The notes beneath the pieces were generated by a model that was given only the letters and a program-made list of their open reading frames with translations, did not search any database and was not told the origin of the DNA. A program made the position numbers and the translations under genes. Positions 30,333 to 41,693 of a stretch of DNA of 64,000 nt are shown piece after piece. Source of the DNA: Klebsiella aerogenes KCTC 2190 (GTDB lineage Bacteria; Pseudomonadota; Gammaproteobacteria; Enterobacterales; Enterobacteriaceae); contig NC_015663.1 in the NCBI RefSeq assembly GCF_000215745.1, positions 1,550,001 to 1,614,000 on the forward strand. The letters run 5' to 3'. Every line of letters starts with the position of its first letter. The first letter of the stretch is position 1.

Positions 30333-32765
30333 ATGAGTGTGATTGCGCAGGCAGGGGCGAAGGGTCGTCAGCTGCACAAATTTGGTGGGAGTAGTTTAGC
30401 GGATGCGAAATGTTACCTGCGCGTCGCCGGGATCATGACCGACTATGCGCAGGCAGGCGATATGATGGTCGTCTCTGCCGCCGGTAGCACCACCAACCAG
30501 CTGATTAGCTGGCTGCAGCTAAGCCAGACCGATCGTCTTTCTGCGCATCAGGTGCAACAAGCGCTGCGTCGCTATCAAATGGATCTGATCGCCAGCCTGT
30601 TGCCGGCGGACGCCGCTGACGCGCTGATCGCGACGTTTATTCACGATCTTGAACGTCTGGCGGGCCTGCTGGATAGCGGCATCACCGATGCGGTATATGC
30701 TGAAGTCGTCGGCCACGGCGAAGTGTGGTCCGCACGCCTGATGGCGGCGGTACTGAATCACCTTGGCGTTGAAGCCGCCTGGCTGGACGCGCGCGCCTTC
30801 CTGCGCGCGGAACGCGCCGCGCAGCCGCAGGTTGATGAAGGCTTGTCCTACCCGTTGTTACAACAGTTGATGGCGCAGCACCCCAACAAACGGCTGGTGG
30901 TGACCGGCTTTATCGCCCGCAACAATGCCGGAGAAACCGTGCTGCTGGGCCGTAACGGTTCCGACTACTCCGCCACCCAAATTGGCGCGCTGGCCGGGGT
31001 CTCCCGCGTCACCATCTGGAGCGATGTGGCCGGGGTCTATAGCGCCGACCCGCGTAAAGTGAAAGATGCGTGCCTGCTGCCGCTGCTGCGCCTTGATGAG
31101 GCCAGCGAGCTGGCTCGACTGGCGGCGCCGGTGCTGCACGCGCGTACGCTACAGCCGGTTTCCGGCAGCGATATCGATTTACAGCTGCGCTGCAGCTATA
31201 CCCCGGACCAGGGTTCGACGCGCATTGAGCGCGTGCTGGCATCCGGCACCGGCGCGCGTATTGTCACCAGTCACGACGACGTCTGCCTGATTGAATTCCA
31301 GGTGCCGGCCGGTCAGGATTTCAAACTGGCGCATAAAGAGCTGGATCAGATTTTCAAACGCGCGCAGCTGCGCCCGCTGGCGGTGGGCGTGCATGCCGAC
31401 CGTAAGCTGCTGCAGTTCTGTTACACCTCTGAAGTGGCCGACAGCGCGCTGAAGCTGCTGGACGAGGCGGGCCTGCCGGGCGAGCTGCGTCTGCGCCAGA
31501 AGCTGGCGCTGGTGGCGATGGTCGGCGCGGGCGTGACCCGCAATCCGCTGCATTGCCACCGTTTCTGGCAGCAGTTGAAAGGGCAGCCGGTAGAGTTTAC
31601 CTGGCAATCGGAAGAGGGCATCAGCCTGGTGGCGGTGCTGCGCGCCGGCCCAACCGAGAGCCTGATTCAGGGGCTGCATCATTCCGTGTTCCGCGCTGAG
31701 AAACGCATCGGTCTGGTGCTGTTTGGCAAAGGTAATATCGGCTCCCGCTGGCTGGAGTTGTTCGCGCGCGAACAGAGCACGCTTTCCGCCCGCACCGGCT
31801 TTGAGTTCCTGCTGGCTGGGGTGGTGGATAGCCGCCGTAGCCTACTGAACTATGAAGGTCTGGATGCCAGTCGCGCATTGGCATTCTTTGAAGATGAAGC
31901 GGTTGAGCAGGATGAAGAATCGCTATTCCTGTGGATGCGCGCGCACCCTTATGATGATTTAGTGGTGCTGGACGTGACCGCCAGCGAACAGCTGGCCGAT
32001 CAGTATCTGGATTTCGCCAGCCACGGTTTTCACGTGATCAGCGCCAATAAGCTGGCGGGCGCCAGCAGCAGCGATAAATATCGCCAGATCCACGACGCCT
32101 TCGAAAAGACCGGACGTCACTGGCTGTATAACGCCACCGTCGGCGCAGGCTTGCCGGTTAACCATACGGTGCGCGATCTCATCGACAGCGGCGATACCAT
32201 CCTGGGGCTGAGCGGTATCTTCTCCGGTACGCTCTCCTGGCTGTTCCTGCAGTTTGACGGCACGGTGCCATTTACCGAACTGGTGGATCAGGCCTGGCAG
32301 CAAGGGCTGACCGAACCGGACCCGCGCGTTGACCTGTCAGGTAAAGACGTGATGCGCAAGCTGGTGATCCTGGCGCGCGAAGCTGGTTACAATATCGAGC
32401 CGGATCAGGTGCGCGTGGAATCGCTGGTTCCGGCGCATTGCGAAGAGGGCTCGGTTGACCACTTCTTTGAGAACGGCGAAGAGCTGAACGAACAGATGCT
32501 GCAGCGCCTTGAAGCCGCCCGTGAAATGGGGCTGGTGTTGCGTTACGTGGCGCGTTTTGATGCCAACGGTAAAGCGCGCGTCGGGGTAGAAGCGGTGCGT
32601 CAGGAACATCCGCTGGCGGCGCTGCTGCCATGCGATAACGTCTTCGCTATCGAGAGTCGCTGGTATCGCGATAACCCAATGGTGATCCGCGGGCCAGGCG
32701 CGGGTCGCGATGTCACCGCCGGGGCTATTCAGTCAGATATTAATCGTCTGGCGCAGTTGCTGTAA
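30333..32765 (+). CDS. metL: Bifunctional aspartokinase / homoserine dehydrogenase II
   Basis: This 810-residue fusion enzyme has an N-terminal aspartokinase (KFGGSSLADAKCY, GRNGSDYSATQIG, FEFQVPAG-type ACT-like interface region read as IEFQVPAGQDFK) and a C-terminal homoserine dehydrogenase with NAD(P)-binding VLFGKGNIGSRWLELF and NATVGAGLPVNHTVRDLI. It catalyses the first and third steps from aspartate toward methionine and threonine. It is co-transcribed with metB under MetJ. A G/C-rich hairpin (32778-32800) with a weak T-run follows. Confidence 0.97.
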   Translation: MSVIAQAGAKGRQLHKFGGSSLADAKCYLRVAGIMTDYAQAGDMMVVSAAGSTTNQLISWLQLSQTDRLSAHQVQQALRRYQMDLIASLLPADAADALIATFIHDLERLAGLLDSGITDAVYAEVVGHGEVWSARLMAAVLNHLGVEAAWLDARAFLRAERAAQPQVDEGLSYPLLQQLMAQHPNKRLVVTGFIARNNAGETVLLGRNGSDYSATQIGALAGVSRVTIWSDVAGVYSADPRKVKDACLLPLLRLDEASELARLAAPVLHARTLQPVSGSDIDLQLRCSYTPDQGSTRIERVLASGTGARIVTSHDDVCLIEFQVPAGQDFKLAHKELDQIFKRAQLRPLAVGVHADRKLLQFCYTSEVADSALKLLDEAGLPGELRLRQKLALVAMVGAGVTRNPLHCHRFWQQLKGQPVEFTWQSEEGISLVAVLRAGPTESLIQGLHHSVFRAEKRIGLVLFGKGNIGSRWLELFAREQSTLSARTGFEFLLAGVVDSRRSLLNYEGLDASRALAFFEDEAVEQDEESLFLWMRAHPYDDLVVLDVTASEQLADQYLDFASHGFHVISANKLAGASSSDKYRQIHDAFEKTGRHWLYNATVGAGLPVNHTVRDLIDSGDTILGLSGIFSGTLSWLFLQFDGTVPFTELVDQAWQQGLTEPDPRVDLSGKDVMRKLVILAREAGYNIEPDQVRVESLVPAHCEEGSVDHFFENGEELNEQMLQRLEAAREMGLVLRYVARFDANGKARVGVEAVRQEHPLAALLPCDNVFAIESRWYRDNPMVIRGPGAGRDVTAGAIQSDINRLAQLL

Positions 32766-32777
32766 TCTCTCCTCTCA

Positions 32778-32802
32778 GGCCGGCCCGTAGGGCCGGCCTT
32801 CA
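32778..32802 (+). terminator. Terminator-like hairpin after metL
   Basis: AGGCCGGCCC-GTA-GGGCCGGCCT is a ten-base stem; only TT then CATT follows, so intrinsic termination may be weak. Confidence 0.55.
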
Positions 32803-32808
32803 TTATGC

Positions 32809-32901
32809 TCATTCCCGCGCCACCAGCTGCCCTGAGAGGGTGAGATGCTGCGTCGGCAGCGTGGGCTCTTTGATCTTGCGGATAATTAACGCGCCTGGCC
32901 T
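32809..32901 (-). pseudogene. Remnant of a LacI-family regulator C-terminus
   Basis: Reverse-strand translation ending at a TGA (32809-32811) reads RPGALIIRKIKEPTLPTQHL then TLSGQLVARE. This has the form of the last beta strand of LacI/GalR regulators (a helix, then x-P-x-x-P followed by ...L-V-x-R-E). No start, HTH or core domain is present. The frame stays open a little further upstream but soon enters the metF promoter. It is therefore best explained as the surviving tail of a deleted regulator gene. The match is by eye only. Confidence 0.4.
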
Positions 32902-32992
32902 GACGCCAGATGAACTTTTTTCACTTTGACTGAAAATTCCTCACTGTTTACGCAGATTTTTCTATTGACGCCCGCCCGCTTTTCCGTCATTT

Positions 32993-33024
32993 TTACATCT
33001 GGACGTCTAAACGTATAGAAGTTC
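32993..33024. promoter_or_regulatory. Four tandem met boxes upstream of metF
   Basis: TTACATCT, GGACGTCT, AAACGTAT and AGAAGTTC are consecutive octamers matching AGACGTCT, the second at 7 of 8. They lie about 45 bases before the metF start. This is the MetJ operator in the otherwise gene-poor metL-metF gap (32766-33066). Confidence 0.88.
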
Positions 33025-33063
33025 GCAACACGACTGATAAATATAATGCGATTGATGAGGTAA

Positions 33064-33954
<891 letters not shown>

Positions 33955-33987
33955 TTACCTGTTTTACCTATTTTTTTATTCCTGTCG

Positions 33988-34020
33988 GGGCGGCGAACTG
34001 CAATTCGCCGCCCTCTTTTT
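33988..34020 (+). terminator. metF terminator
   Basis: GGGCGGCGAA-CTGCAA-TTCGCCGCCC stem is followed by TCTTTTTTT. Confidence 0.9.
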
Positions 34021-34105
34021 TCGCACGAAAAGTGCGCTCTGCCCTTAAGCAACCTGCCGCCAAAGAGAGTATAGTGCCCGCAAAAATCATGACGGTGGAG
34101 AAGTT

Positions 34106-35020
34106 ATGACGGTTGCAAGGAACAGCAATCTCCTGGCCGGTTGTGGCCTCGTCCTGCTGACGCTTATCTGGAGCTACAGCTGGATTGCGATGAAACAGGT
34201 AACGCTCTATATCGGCGCTTTCGATTTTACCGCCCTGCGCTGTATTTTCGGCGCGATTGTGCTGATGGCGGTGTTGGCGCTGCGCGGGCGCGGCATGCGG
34301 CCAACGCCGTTTGGTTACACCCTGGCGATTGCGCTGCTGCAAACCTGCGGCATGGTCGGTCTGGCGCAGTGGGCGCTGATGAGTGGCGGCGCAGGTAAAG
34401 TCGCCATTCTCAGCTATACCATGCCGTTCTGGGTGGTGATCATGGCGGCGCTGTTTTTAGGCGAGCGCATGCGGCGGCTACAATATGCCGCTATCGTACT
34501 GGCGGCGTGCGGTCTACTGCTGGTATTGCAGCCGTGGCAGTTGGATTTCTCCTCGATGAAAAGCGCGCTGCTGGCGATCCTCTCCGGCATCAGTTGGGGG
34601 GCGAGCGCGATTGTCGCCAAACGCATGTATCGCCGCTATCCGCGCCTCGATTTACTGTCGTTAACCGCCTGGCAGATGCTGTATGCCGCGCTGGTGATGA
34701 GCGTGGTGGCGTGGCTGGTGCCGCAGCGCAGCATTGACTGGCAACCTGGGGTTTTTTGGGCACTGGCCTATAGCGCAATCCTGGCGACGGCGGTGGCCTG
34801 GAGTCTGTGGCTGTATGTTCTGCGTAACCTGCCTGCCAGCGTCGCCGGCCTGAGTACGCTGGCGGTACCGGTTTGCGGCGTGCTGTTTTCCTGGTGGCTG
34901 CTGGGTGAAAATCCGGGGCTAGTGGAAGGCGCTGGTATTGTGCTGATCGTCGCGGCGCTGGCGATAATCAGCCTTAAAAAACGTCAACCTCAGATTACCA
35001 GGCAAGGTATTACTCGTTAA
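34106..35020 (+). CDS. yijE: EamA/DMT-family exporter YijE
   Basis: This 304-residue inner-membrane protein has ten predicted helices in two EamA repeats. Stretches such as [49 protein letters not shown] and [18 protein letters not shown] match E. coli YijE, which has been linked to cystine export. GGAG lies upstream of ATG 34106. It is followed by a hairpin shared with convergent gldA. Substrate assignment is by orthology only. Confidence 0.9.
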   Translation: MTVARNSNLLAGCGLVLLTLIWSYSWIAMKQVTLYIGAFDFTALRCIFGAIVLMAVLALRGRGMRPTPFGYTLAIALLQTCGMVGLAQWALMSGGAGKVAILSYTMPFWVVIMAALFLGERMRRLQYAAIVLAACGLLLVLQPWQLDFSSMKSALLAILSGISWGASAIVAKRMYRRYPRLDLLSLTAWQMLYAALVMSVVAWLVPQRSIDWQPGVFWALAYSAILATAVAWSLWLYVLRNLPASVAGLSTLAVPVCGVLFSWWLLGENPGLVEGAGIVLIVAALAIISLKKRQPQITRQGITR

Positions 35021-35025
35021 GCGTT

Positions 35026-35048
35026 ATGCCCGGCAAATGCCGGGCATT
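35026..35048. terminator. yijE/gldA intergenic hairpin
   Basis: ATGCCCGGC-AAAT-GCCGGGCAT stem lies between convergent genes and has only short T or A flanks. Confidence 0.6.
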
Positions 35049-35057
35049 TGGGGCAGA

Positions 35058-36161
35058 TTATTCCCACTCTTGCAGGAAACGCTGACCGTATTGGTCGGCA
35101 ACCAGTAGCGCGGCGTAAACCTGGTCGGCGCAGGCGCCGCCCGGCATGTTGTGGATGGTTTCGCCTTCGGCGCAGGCGGCCTCCGCGACCGTGCGCATTT
35201 TGGCCGGGATGTCGCCTTTAATATCGAGCTGCGCCAGCGTGATGGGCAGGCCGACGCTGTGACACAACGCCGCCGCGGTTTCTATCTCTTCCACCGGCGC
35301 GTTTTCCAGCACCAGCTGCGTCAGGGTACCAAACGCGACCTTCTCGCCGTGATAGAAGTGATGGGCGTCCGGGATGGCGGTCAAACCGTTGTGAATCGCG
35401 TGAGCCGCCGCCAGCCCACCGCTCTCAAAGCCGACGCCGCTCAGGTAGGTGTTGGCTTCGATCACCCGTTCGAGCGCTGGGGTAACCACATGCTGCTCGG
35501 CGGCAAGCATCGCCTTTTCGCCTTCTTCAACCAGCGTGTTGTAGCAGAGTTCCGCCAGTGCCAGCGCTGCCTGAGTGCATTTACCGCCCGCCATTGTGGT
35601 CGCACCGCTGCGCGAGCAGGCGCGGGCTTCAAACCAGGTCGCCAGCGCATCGCCAATCCCGGCGGCCAGCAGGCGAGCTGGCGCGGCCGCGACGATCTGC
35701 GTATCGACAACCACCATGTTCGGGTTGTGCGGCAGCATCAAATAGCTTTCGAATTCCCCATCGTCGGTATAGATAACAGACAACGCGCTGCACGGCGCGT
35801 CGGTGGAGGCGATGGTCGGCGCCACGACTACCGGCAGATGCATATAGTGAGCCAGCGCTTTCGCGGTATCCAAAGTCTTGCCGCCGCCGATGCCGAGCAC
35901 CGCATGGCATTGGGCGCTGCTGGCGATATCGCGCAGGCGGTTGATTTCATTTTGCGAACATTCACCGCCAAACGGTGCGATTTCGGCCACCAGGCCAGCG
36001 CCGCCAAGGCTGGTACGCAACTGCTCTTCGGCAAAGCCAAGAACAAACTTATCGCCGATGATAAGCCACCGTTCGGCCAGCGGTTTAAGATATTCGCCGA
36101 GGCGCTTGATGGCGCCAGCGCCCTGAATGTATTTACCGGGTGATTGAATAATGCGATCCAT
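35058..36161 (-). CDS. gldA: Glycerol dehydrogenase
   Basis: This 367-residue NAD-dependent, zinc-containing dehydrogenase has [55 protein letters not shown] and the metal-site segments [12 protein letters not shown] and [11 protein letters not shown]...HGEKVAFG. It oxidises glycerol to dihydroxyacetone, or the reverse with other diols. ATG 36161, after AGGAGG, gives the E. coli length. It lies 54 bases downstream of fsaB in the same direction, as in E. coli. Confidence 0.97.
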   Translation of the reverse strand: MDRIIQSPGKYIQGAGAIKRLGEYLKPLAERWLIIGDKFVLGFAEEQLRTSLGGAGLVAEIAPFGGECSQNEINRLRDIASSAQCHAVLGIGGGKTLDTAKALAHYMHLPVVVAPTIASTDAPCSALSVIYTDDGEFESYLMLPHNPNMVVVDTQIVAAAPARLLAAGIGDALATWFEARACSRSGATTMAGGKCTQAALALAELCYNTLVEEGEKAMLAAEQHVVTPALERVIEANTYLSGVGFESGGLAAAHAIHNGLTAIPDAHHFYHGEKVAFGTLTQLVLENAPVEEIETAAALCHSVGLPITLAQLDIKGDIPAKMRTVAEAACAEGETIHNMPGGACADQVYAALLVADQYGQRFLQEWE

Positions 36162-36215
36162 TTCGATTCCTCCTAGATAACCGTGCAAGCCGCCGGACGG
36201 CGGCAGACGATCGGA

Positions 36216-36878
36216 TTACAGGTTCAACGTGCCAAATGCGTTATTCCAGTCCTGCTCGAACTTCTCTATGGCTGACTCTACCGCGGGGGTGCCGAGCATT
36301 TGTTGCGCTACGTCTAAGGGGAGGGTGATAGCTTCGCAGCCAGCTAACAGGCAATCCAATGCCTGGCGCGGGGTTTTGAAGCTCGCGGCCAGGACTTTGC
36401 TTTCCGGGGCGTGCATTTCCAGCAGAGATTGCAGTTCTTGCACCATGCGAATGCCGTCACCGCCCTGGGCGTCGACGCGGTTGACGTATGGCGCGACGTA
36501 TTTCGCGCCGGCCAGCGCCGCCAGCAGCCCCTGGGAAGCGCTATAGACCGCGGTGCCAAGAGTCGGGATACCTTCTTTTTTCAGCAGTTTGATGGCGGCG
36601 AGACCTTCGGCGGTAACCGGGATTTTAACCACGATACCCGGCACGGCGTTGCTCAAGCGTTTGGCTTCTTCCACCATGCCCTGCGCATCGCGACTCATGG
36701 TCTGCGCGAACAGAACACCTTCCGGGCCGACGGCTTTTTGCAGGCGCGGCAGCACGTCCCAAACCGCGGTTTTGCCGGCGGCGATGATGCTCGGGTTGGT
36801 GGTGACGCCAGCCAGCGGATAAATGCGGGCCAGACGTTCAACTTCAGCGACGTTCGCGGTGTCCAGATAGAGTTCCAT
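36216..36878 (-). CDS. fsaB: Fructose-6-phosphate aldolase 2
   Basis: This 220-residue small transaldolase-family protein begins [20 protein letters not shown] and has [13 protein letters not shown], the Schiff-base lysine in [13 protein letters not shown] (about residue 85), and [13 protein letters not shown]. FsaB cleaves fructose 6-phosphate to dihydroxyacetone and glyceraldehyde 3-phosphate in vitro; the physiological role is unclear. ATG 36878 matches E. coli; an ATG two codons upstream is also possible. The ptsA-frw-pfl genes that flank it in E. coli are absent. Confidence 0.96.
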   Translation of the reverse strand: MELYLDTANVAEVERLARIYPLAGVTTNPSIIAAGKTAVWDVLPRLQKAVGPEGVLFAQTMSRDAQGMVEEAKRLSNAVPGIVVKIPVTAEGLAAIKLLKKEGIPTLGTAVYSASQGLLAALAGAKYVAPYVNRVDAQGGDGIRMVQELQSLLEMHAPESKVLAASFKTPRQALDCLLAGCEAITLPLDVAQQMLGTPAVESAIEKFEQDWNNAFGTLNL

Positions 36879-37083
36879 AACCATTCCTCGATGTGTAATT
36901 CAGTGATGTTGAGGAAAGGATACGGTTTTCGTTTGCTTGCTCGCCAGATGACAAATTTGCCAAAAACTGGATAAATGTACGCATTGCGATTAAGGATGAT
37001 TTAGATCACATTTGTCCGCCTGTTCCTGCTTATAAAGGTACGTGGCCAGCAATCAGCAGACAGTTACTTACAAAAATCTAGTT

Positions 37084-37941
37084 TTACGGCGCAGAGGATT
37101 TTTCCGTCAACTGGCTGTGATACTGGCGGCGGTATTCGGAAGGCGAACGTTCGGTGTTCTTGCGAAACAGACGGCAGAAGTAGTTGCTGTCGGCGAAGCC
37201 GCAGGCGTGGGCAACGTCTTTCACTTTCATATCATGGCCTTTCAACAGCATGCGCGCCTGTTCGAGGCGGATATGATTGAGGTATTCGTTAAAACCCATG
37301 GGTCCGCACTTCTGAAACAGATGCGAGAGATAGTTGGGAGAGAGATAAAACTCCTGGGCTACGGATTCCCGGCTCAGCGGCTCAGCGAAATGGAGATCGA
37401 TATACTGGCGGATCGCCTCGAACAGCGCCTGGCTGCGCGATGAAGTTTGCGCCTGACTACCCAGCAGATCGGTACAGTGGCTGAGTAGGCTAATCACGAT
37501 GCTGCGGGCGGTTTGTTGTTCCTGCGGCTGCATACGTATTTCATTTAGCGCCTGTAGCAGGAATGAACCCACGCGCGGCCCGCGGCGCGGTACCTGGATC
37601 TTCTGGACAAGAGTTAGCGCCTCGCCGCTCCAGCGCTGCAGCGAAAATTCCAACTGCTGTTTGCCGAATAAGATGCTTAATAGCAGGCAGGGTGTCTGCC
37701 ATTGCGGCCAGTTCCATCTATCGCCCGCAATATACAGTACATCGCGCGGCTGCAGCGGCGCGGCATTATCGCCGAGGGCGAGATCGTACAACTGCCCCTC
37801 AATGACAATATTCAGACGAGGAAAATCAACCTTGATCGCGGCGTCGGCAGGGGGGCGTGACTCACCGGTAAAATGCACTTCTGCAATGCAGGTTTGTTTT
37901 TTCACGAATGAATCAATGAGCTGATTGATGCTGTTATCCAT
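37084..37941 (-). CDS. yijO: AraC-family transcriptional regulator YijO
   Basis: This 285-residue regulator has a variable N-terminal sensing domain and a C-terminal AraC HTH pair (SVAQEFYLSPNYLSHLFQKC and DVAHACGFADSNYFCRLFRK). Its sequence and its position near ppc and fsaB-gldA match E. coli YijO. It is separated from fsaB by about 205 bases, so it probably has its own promoter. In E. coli it adjoins the frw/pfl cluster, which is missing here, so its target may be fsaB-gldA or lie elsewhere. The effector is unknown. Confidence 0.85.
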   Translation of the reverse strand: MDNSINQLIDSFVKKQTCIAEVHFTGESRPPADAAIKVDFPRLNIVIEGQLYDLALGDNAAPLQPRDVLYIAGDRWNWPQWQTPCLLLSILFGKQQLEFSLQRWSGEALTLVQKIQVPRRGPRVGSFLLQALNEIRMQPQEQQTARSIVISLLSHCTDLLGSQAQTSSRSQALFEAIRQYIDLHFAEPLSRESVAQEFYLSPNYLSHLFQKCGPMGFNEYLNHIRLEQARMLLKGHDMKVKDVAHACGFADSNYFCRLFRKNTERSPSEYRRQYHSQLTEKSSAP

Positions 37942-38032
37942 CTTTACCCCGCCAAAACGCCACGCATTTCATCATACCGGACATTTTTCCAGCGGTAAAA
38001 GCGCGAGCTTGTCGTTATTGCTTCTTGATTAA

Positions 38033-38055
38033 GATATGTTATATCGTAACACTTT
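38033..38055. promoter_or_regulatory. Zur box upstream of zinT
   Basis: GATATGTTATATCGTAACAC followed by TTT closely matches the enterobacterial Zur consensus GAAATGTTATAxTATAACAC. It contains the inverted repeat TGTTA/TAACA. It lies 32 bases before the zinT start and predicts repression when zinc is plentiful. Confidence 0.88.
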
Positions 38056-38087
38056 ATCGCAATCGATATTCAACTCAGGAGAGAGTA

Positions 38088-38738
38088 ATGACCCGAAAGA
38101 TCCCCATGCTCGCGCTTGGCTTCGGCATGGCGCTTGCGAGCGTCCAGGCGTTCGCCCACGGTAACCATAGCCATGGCCCAGCGTTGACCGACATAGAACG
38201 CCAGGCTAGCGAAGGCATTTTTGCCGATAAAGATGTGAAGGATCGCGCGTTGAGCGATTGGGATGGCGTCTGGCAGTCCGTTAATCCGTACCTGCTGAAT
38301 GGCGACCTTGATCCGGTTCTGGAGCAGAAGGCGAAAAAGCCCGGCGGCAAGAGCGTGGAAGAGTATCGCGCCTATTATAAGAAGGGTTACGCCACCGACG
38401 TGGAGCAGATTGGCATCGAAGATGACGTGATAGAGTTCCACGTCGGTAAGACCGTTAATAGCTGCAAATATACCTACTCAGGCTACAAAATCCTGCAATA
38501 CGCCTCCGGCAAGAAGGGCGTTCGCTACCTGTTTGAGTGCCAGCAGGCTGATGGCAAAGCGCCGAAATTCGTCCAGTTCAGCGACCATATTATTGGCCCG
38601 CGCAAATCGCAGCATTTCCATATATTTATGGGCAATGAATCACAGGAGGCCTTGCTGAAAGAGATGGATAACTGGCCGACCTATTATCCCTATGCGCTGC
38701 ATAAAGAGCAGATCGTCGATGAGATGTTGCATCACTAA
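38088..38738 (+). CDS. zinT: Periplasmic metal chaperone ZinT
   Basis: This 216-residue secreted lipocalin-like protein begins with a Sec signal peptide (ending SVQAFA, then HGNHSHGP). It has the N-terminal His-rich zinc-binding stretch and a C-terminal fold with DWDGVWQSV, YKKGYATDVEQIGIEDD and FSDHIIGPRKSQHFHIFMGN, including the buried-site histidines. It passes zinc to ZnuA under zinc starvation. ATG 38088 follows AGGAGAG. A Zur box lies upstream. In E. coli zinT is elsewhere (near yodB); here it occupies the site between yijO and ppc. Confidence 0.95.
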   Translation: MTRKIPMLALGFGMALASVQAFAHGNHSHGPALTDIERQASEGIFADKDVKDRALSDWDGVWQSVNPYLLNGDLDPVLEQKAKKPGGKSVEEYRAYYKKGYATDVEQIGIEDDVIEFHVGKTVNSCKYTYSGYKILQYASGKKGVRYLFECQQADGKAPKFVQFSDHIIGPRKSQHFHIFMGNESQEALLKEMDNWPTYYPYALHKEQIVDEMLHH

Positions 38739-38753
38739 AATGAGAGGGAAAAT

Positions 38754-38778
38754 CCCCCGGCCGGGCGGCCGGGGGAAA
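38754..38778 (-). terminator. ppc/zinT intergenic hairpin
   Basis: CCCCCGGCC-GGGC-GGCCGGGGG is a nine-base stem between convergent genes; the reverse strand then reads ATTTTCCC, so it mostly suits the ppc transcript. Confidence 0.65.
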
Positions 38779-38784
38779 CGGTGA

Positions 38785-41436
38785 CTAGCCGGTATTACGC
38801 ATCCCTGCCGCGACGCCGGCAATGGTGACCATCAGCGCTTGCTCAACGCGCGCATCCGGTTCCTCGCCAGCCTCTTCAGCCTGGCGCGAACGGTGCAACA
38901 GTTCGGCCTGCAGGACGTTAAGCGGGTCGGTATAGATGTTACGCAACTGGATGGATTCGGCGATCCACGGCAGGTCGGCCATCAGGTGGGAGTCATTAGC
39001 GATAGCCAGCACCACTTTGATATCGGCGGTTAACAGCTGACGTAGCTCTTCGCCTAGCTTCCACAGTTCCGGTTTCACCAGACGCTGATCGTAGTACTCC
39101 GCCAGCCACAGGTCGGCTTTTGAGTAGACCATTTCCAGCATTCCGAGGCGGGTCGAGAAGAACGGCCAGTCGCGGCACATGCTTTCCAGCTCGCTTTGCT
39201 TACCGCCCTCGACCACTTTCTGCAGCGCGGCACCGGCGCCCAGCCAGGCCGGCAGCATCAGGCGGTTCTGGGTCCAGGCGAAGATCCACGGGATGGCGCG
39301 CAGTGACTCGACGCCGCCGGTCGGGCGACGCTTCGCCGGGCGCGAGCCAAGCGGCAGTTTGCCCAGTTCTTGTTCCGGGGTCGCGGAGCGGAAATAAGGG
39401 ACGAAGTCTTTGTTTTCCCGCACGTAGCCGCGGTACATCTTGCAGGAGACGTCGGACAGCTCGGCCATGATTTCGCGCCACTGCGGTTTTGGTTCCGGCG
39501 GCGGCAGCAGGTTGGCTTCCAGAATCGCGCTGGTGTACAACGACAGGCTGCTGATGGTCACTTCCGGCAGGCCGTACTTAAAGCGGATCATTTCGCCCTG
39601 TTCGGTGACGCGCAGGCCGCCTTTCAGGCTGCCCGGCGGCTGCGAGAGCAGCGCCGCGTGGGCCGGAGCGCCGCCGCGACCGATGGAGCCACCGCGACCG
39701 TGGAATAGAGTCAGTTCAATACCGGCTTTTTCGCAGGTTTTGATTAGCGCGTCCTGTGCCTGGTACTGGGCCCAGGAGGCGGCCATCACGCCGGCATCTT
39801 TGGCCGAGTCGGAGTAACCGATCATGACCATCTGCTTGCCCTGAATAAAGCCGCGATACCAGTCAATATTCAGTAACTGAGTCATAACGTCGTTGGCGTT
39901 GTTCAGGTCGTCCAGCGTTTCAAACAGCGGCGCGACCGGCAGGGCAAAGCCGATACCGGCTTCTTTTAGCAGAAGATGAACCGCCAGCACGTCGGACGGC
40001 GTTTTGGCCATTGAGATCACATAAGCGGCGATCGATCCACGCGGCGCTTCGGCGATCACTTTACAGGTGTCGAGGACCTCGCGGGTCTCTTCGCTCGGCT
40101 CCCACTGACGCGGCAGCAGCGGGCGTTTGGAGTTCAGCTCACGGATCAGGAAGGCCTGCTTGTCGGCTTCCGACCAGCTTTCATAATCGCCGATCCCGAG
40201 GTAGCGGGTCATTTCGCCCAGCGCTTCGGTATGGCGGGTACTTTCCTGACGGATATCGATACGCACCAGCGGTACGCCGAAAGATTTCACCCGGCGCAGG
40301 GTATCGAGCAGTTCGCCGTTGGCGATGATGCCCATTCCGCAGGCCTGCAGCGATTTATAGCAGGCATACAGCGGTTCCCACAGCTGTTCGTTTTGCGTGA
40401 TAAGCCCCGCCGGTTTCGGCAGTTTTTGTCCTTTCAGACGCGCTTCCAGCCAGGCCTGGGTCTCCATCAACTGGCTACGCAGCTTTTTCATCAGATAACG
40501 ATACGGCTCTTGCGCGCCTTCCGCACCCGCCAAATCGCGGAGCTCGTCGGTGCATTCGACCATCGACAGCTCGGAGATAAGCACCTGGATATCTTTCAGG
40601 AACAGATCGGTCGCTTTCCAGCGGCTGAGCAACAGTACGTGGCGGGTGATATCGGCGGTGACGTTCGGGTTGCCGTCACGGTCGCCGCCCATCCAGGAAG
40701 TGAATCGTACCGGCACAAAATCAACCGGTAGCTGGTAGCCGAGGTTGGCTTCCAGCTGTTCGTTCAGCTCGCGCAGATAGTTCGGCACGCCTTCCCACAG
40801 GCTGTTTTCAACTACCGCGAAACCCCATTTGGCTTCATCGACCGGAGAAGGGCGGTGCTTACGAATTTCATCGGTATGCCAGGACTGGGCGATCAGCTGG
40901 CGCAGGCGGCGCATCAGCTGGTTGTGCTCATAGTCGGCGATATCTTTGTTATCCAACTGCTTAAGGCAGTTGTTCACTTCCACCATTTTGTGGATCAGCG
41001 TCCGGCGGGTGATTTCGGTCGGGTGAGCGGTTAATACCAGCTCCAGCGACAGGGATTCCACCGCTTTTTTTATGGTGTCTTCGTTGAGATTGGGTTGGTC
41101 TTTGAGTTTTCTCAGGGTACGCGCAATAACTTCCGGATTGCTGGCGGCTTCGCCGTTGGGCGAAATGCTGTGATATTGCTCAGCGGTATTGGCCAGATTC
41201 AGGAACTGGCTAAAGGCGCGCGCCACCGGCAGCAGCTCGTCGTTGGACAAGTTTTGCAGCGTGGTGAGCAGCTCCTGGCGATTGGCTTCATTGCCCGCGC
41301 GAGAAGATTTGGACAACTTACGGATAGTTTCGACACGATCAAGAATGTTTTCTCCTAACGCATCCTTGATGGTGTCGCCCAGCACCTTACCGAGCATACT
41401 GACATTACTACGCAAAGCGGAATATTGTTCGTTCAT
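38785..41436 (-). CDS. ppc: Phosphoenolpyruvate carboxylase
   Basis: This 883-residue enzyme is colinear with E. coli Ppc. It has [20 protein letters not shown], the catalytic His in [14 protein letters not shown] (about 138), [16 protein letters not shown], the glycine-rich loop [20 protein letters not shown], and the C-terminal GMRNTG that forms the aspartate-inhibition/active-site end. It carboxylates PEP to oxaloacetate. I chose ATG 41436 by homology; the eight extra upstream codons are not conserved. Confidence 0.98.
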   Translation of the reverse strand: MNEQYSALRSNVSMLGKVLGDTIKDALGENILDRVETIRKLSKSSRAGNEANRQELLTTLQNLSNDELLPVARAFSQFLNLANTAEQYHSISPNGEAASNPEVIARTLRKLKDQPNLNEDTIKKAVESLSLELVLTAHPTEITRRTLIHKMVEVNNCLKQLDNKDIADYEHNQLMRRLRQLIAQSWHTDEIRKHRPSPVDEAKWGFAVVENSLWEGVPNYLRELNEQLEANLGYQLPVDFVPVRFTSWMGGDRDGNPNVTADITRHVLLLSRWKATDLFLKDIQVLISELSMVECTDELRDLAGAEGAQEPYRYLMKKLRSQLMETQAWLEARLKGQKLPKPAGLITQNEQLWEPLYACYKSLQACGMGIIANGELLDTLRRVKSFGVPLVRIDIRQESTRHTEALGEMTRYLGIGDYESWSEADKQAFLIRELNSKRPLLPRQWEPSEETREVLDTCKVIAEAPRGSIAAYVISMAKTPSDVLAVHLLLKEAGIGFALPVAPLFETLDDLNNANDVMTQLLNIDWYRGFIQGKQMVMIGYSDSAKDAGVMAASWAQYQAQDALIKTCEKAGIELTLFHGRGGSIGRGGAPAHAALLSQPPGSLKGGLRVTEQGEMIRFKYGLPEVTISSLSLYTSAILEANLLPPPEPKPQWREIMAELSDVSCKMYRGYVRENKDFVPYFRSATPEQELGKLPLGSRPAKRRPTGGVESLRAIPWIFAWTQNRLMLPAWLGAGAALQKVVEGGKQSELESMCRDWPFFSTRLGMLEMVYSKADLWLAEYYDQRLVKPELWKLGEELRQLLTADIKVVLAIANDSHLMADLPWIAESIQLRNIYTDPLNVLQAELLHRSRQAEEAGEEPDARVEQALMVTIAGVAAGMRNTG

Positions 41437-41693
41437 GTTACCCCAGACACCCCATCTCATTTTATTTTGTTATATCCGGCGCTCCGTGATTTGAGCAGTG
41501 GATAAGCAACCCGTCTTTTATAAAGCCACGTAAATACCCCCGCGTCAATTGCTGCGAAATCGCTTCAGCAAACGAATAAATGGCGATAATTTGCGAAAGT
41601 TAACTCAGCGGTCGGCGGATAAGCATTACTTATGGAAGTGTGACGATCGTCACTCTCCCGCCTCCGCACGTGAAGGCGGGAAACTAGCAGCGA

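Noticed and set aside
35151..36143. 330-codon open frame antisense to gldA
   Set aside because: It is a shadow frame of gldA; gldA shows the full set of family motifs.
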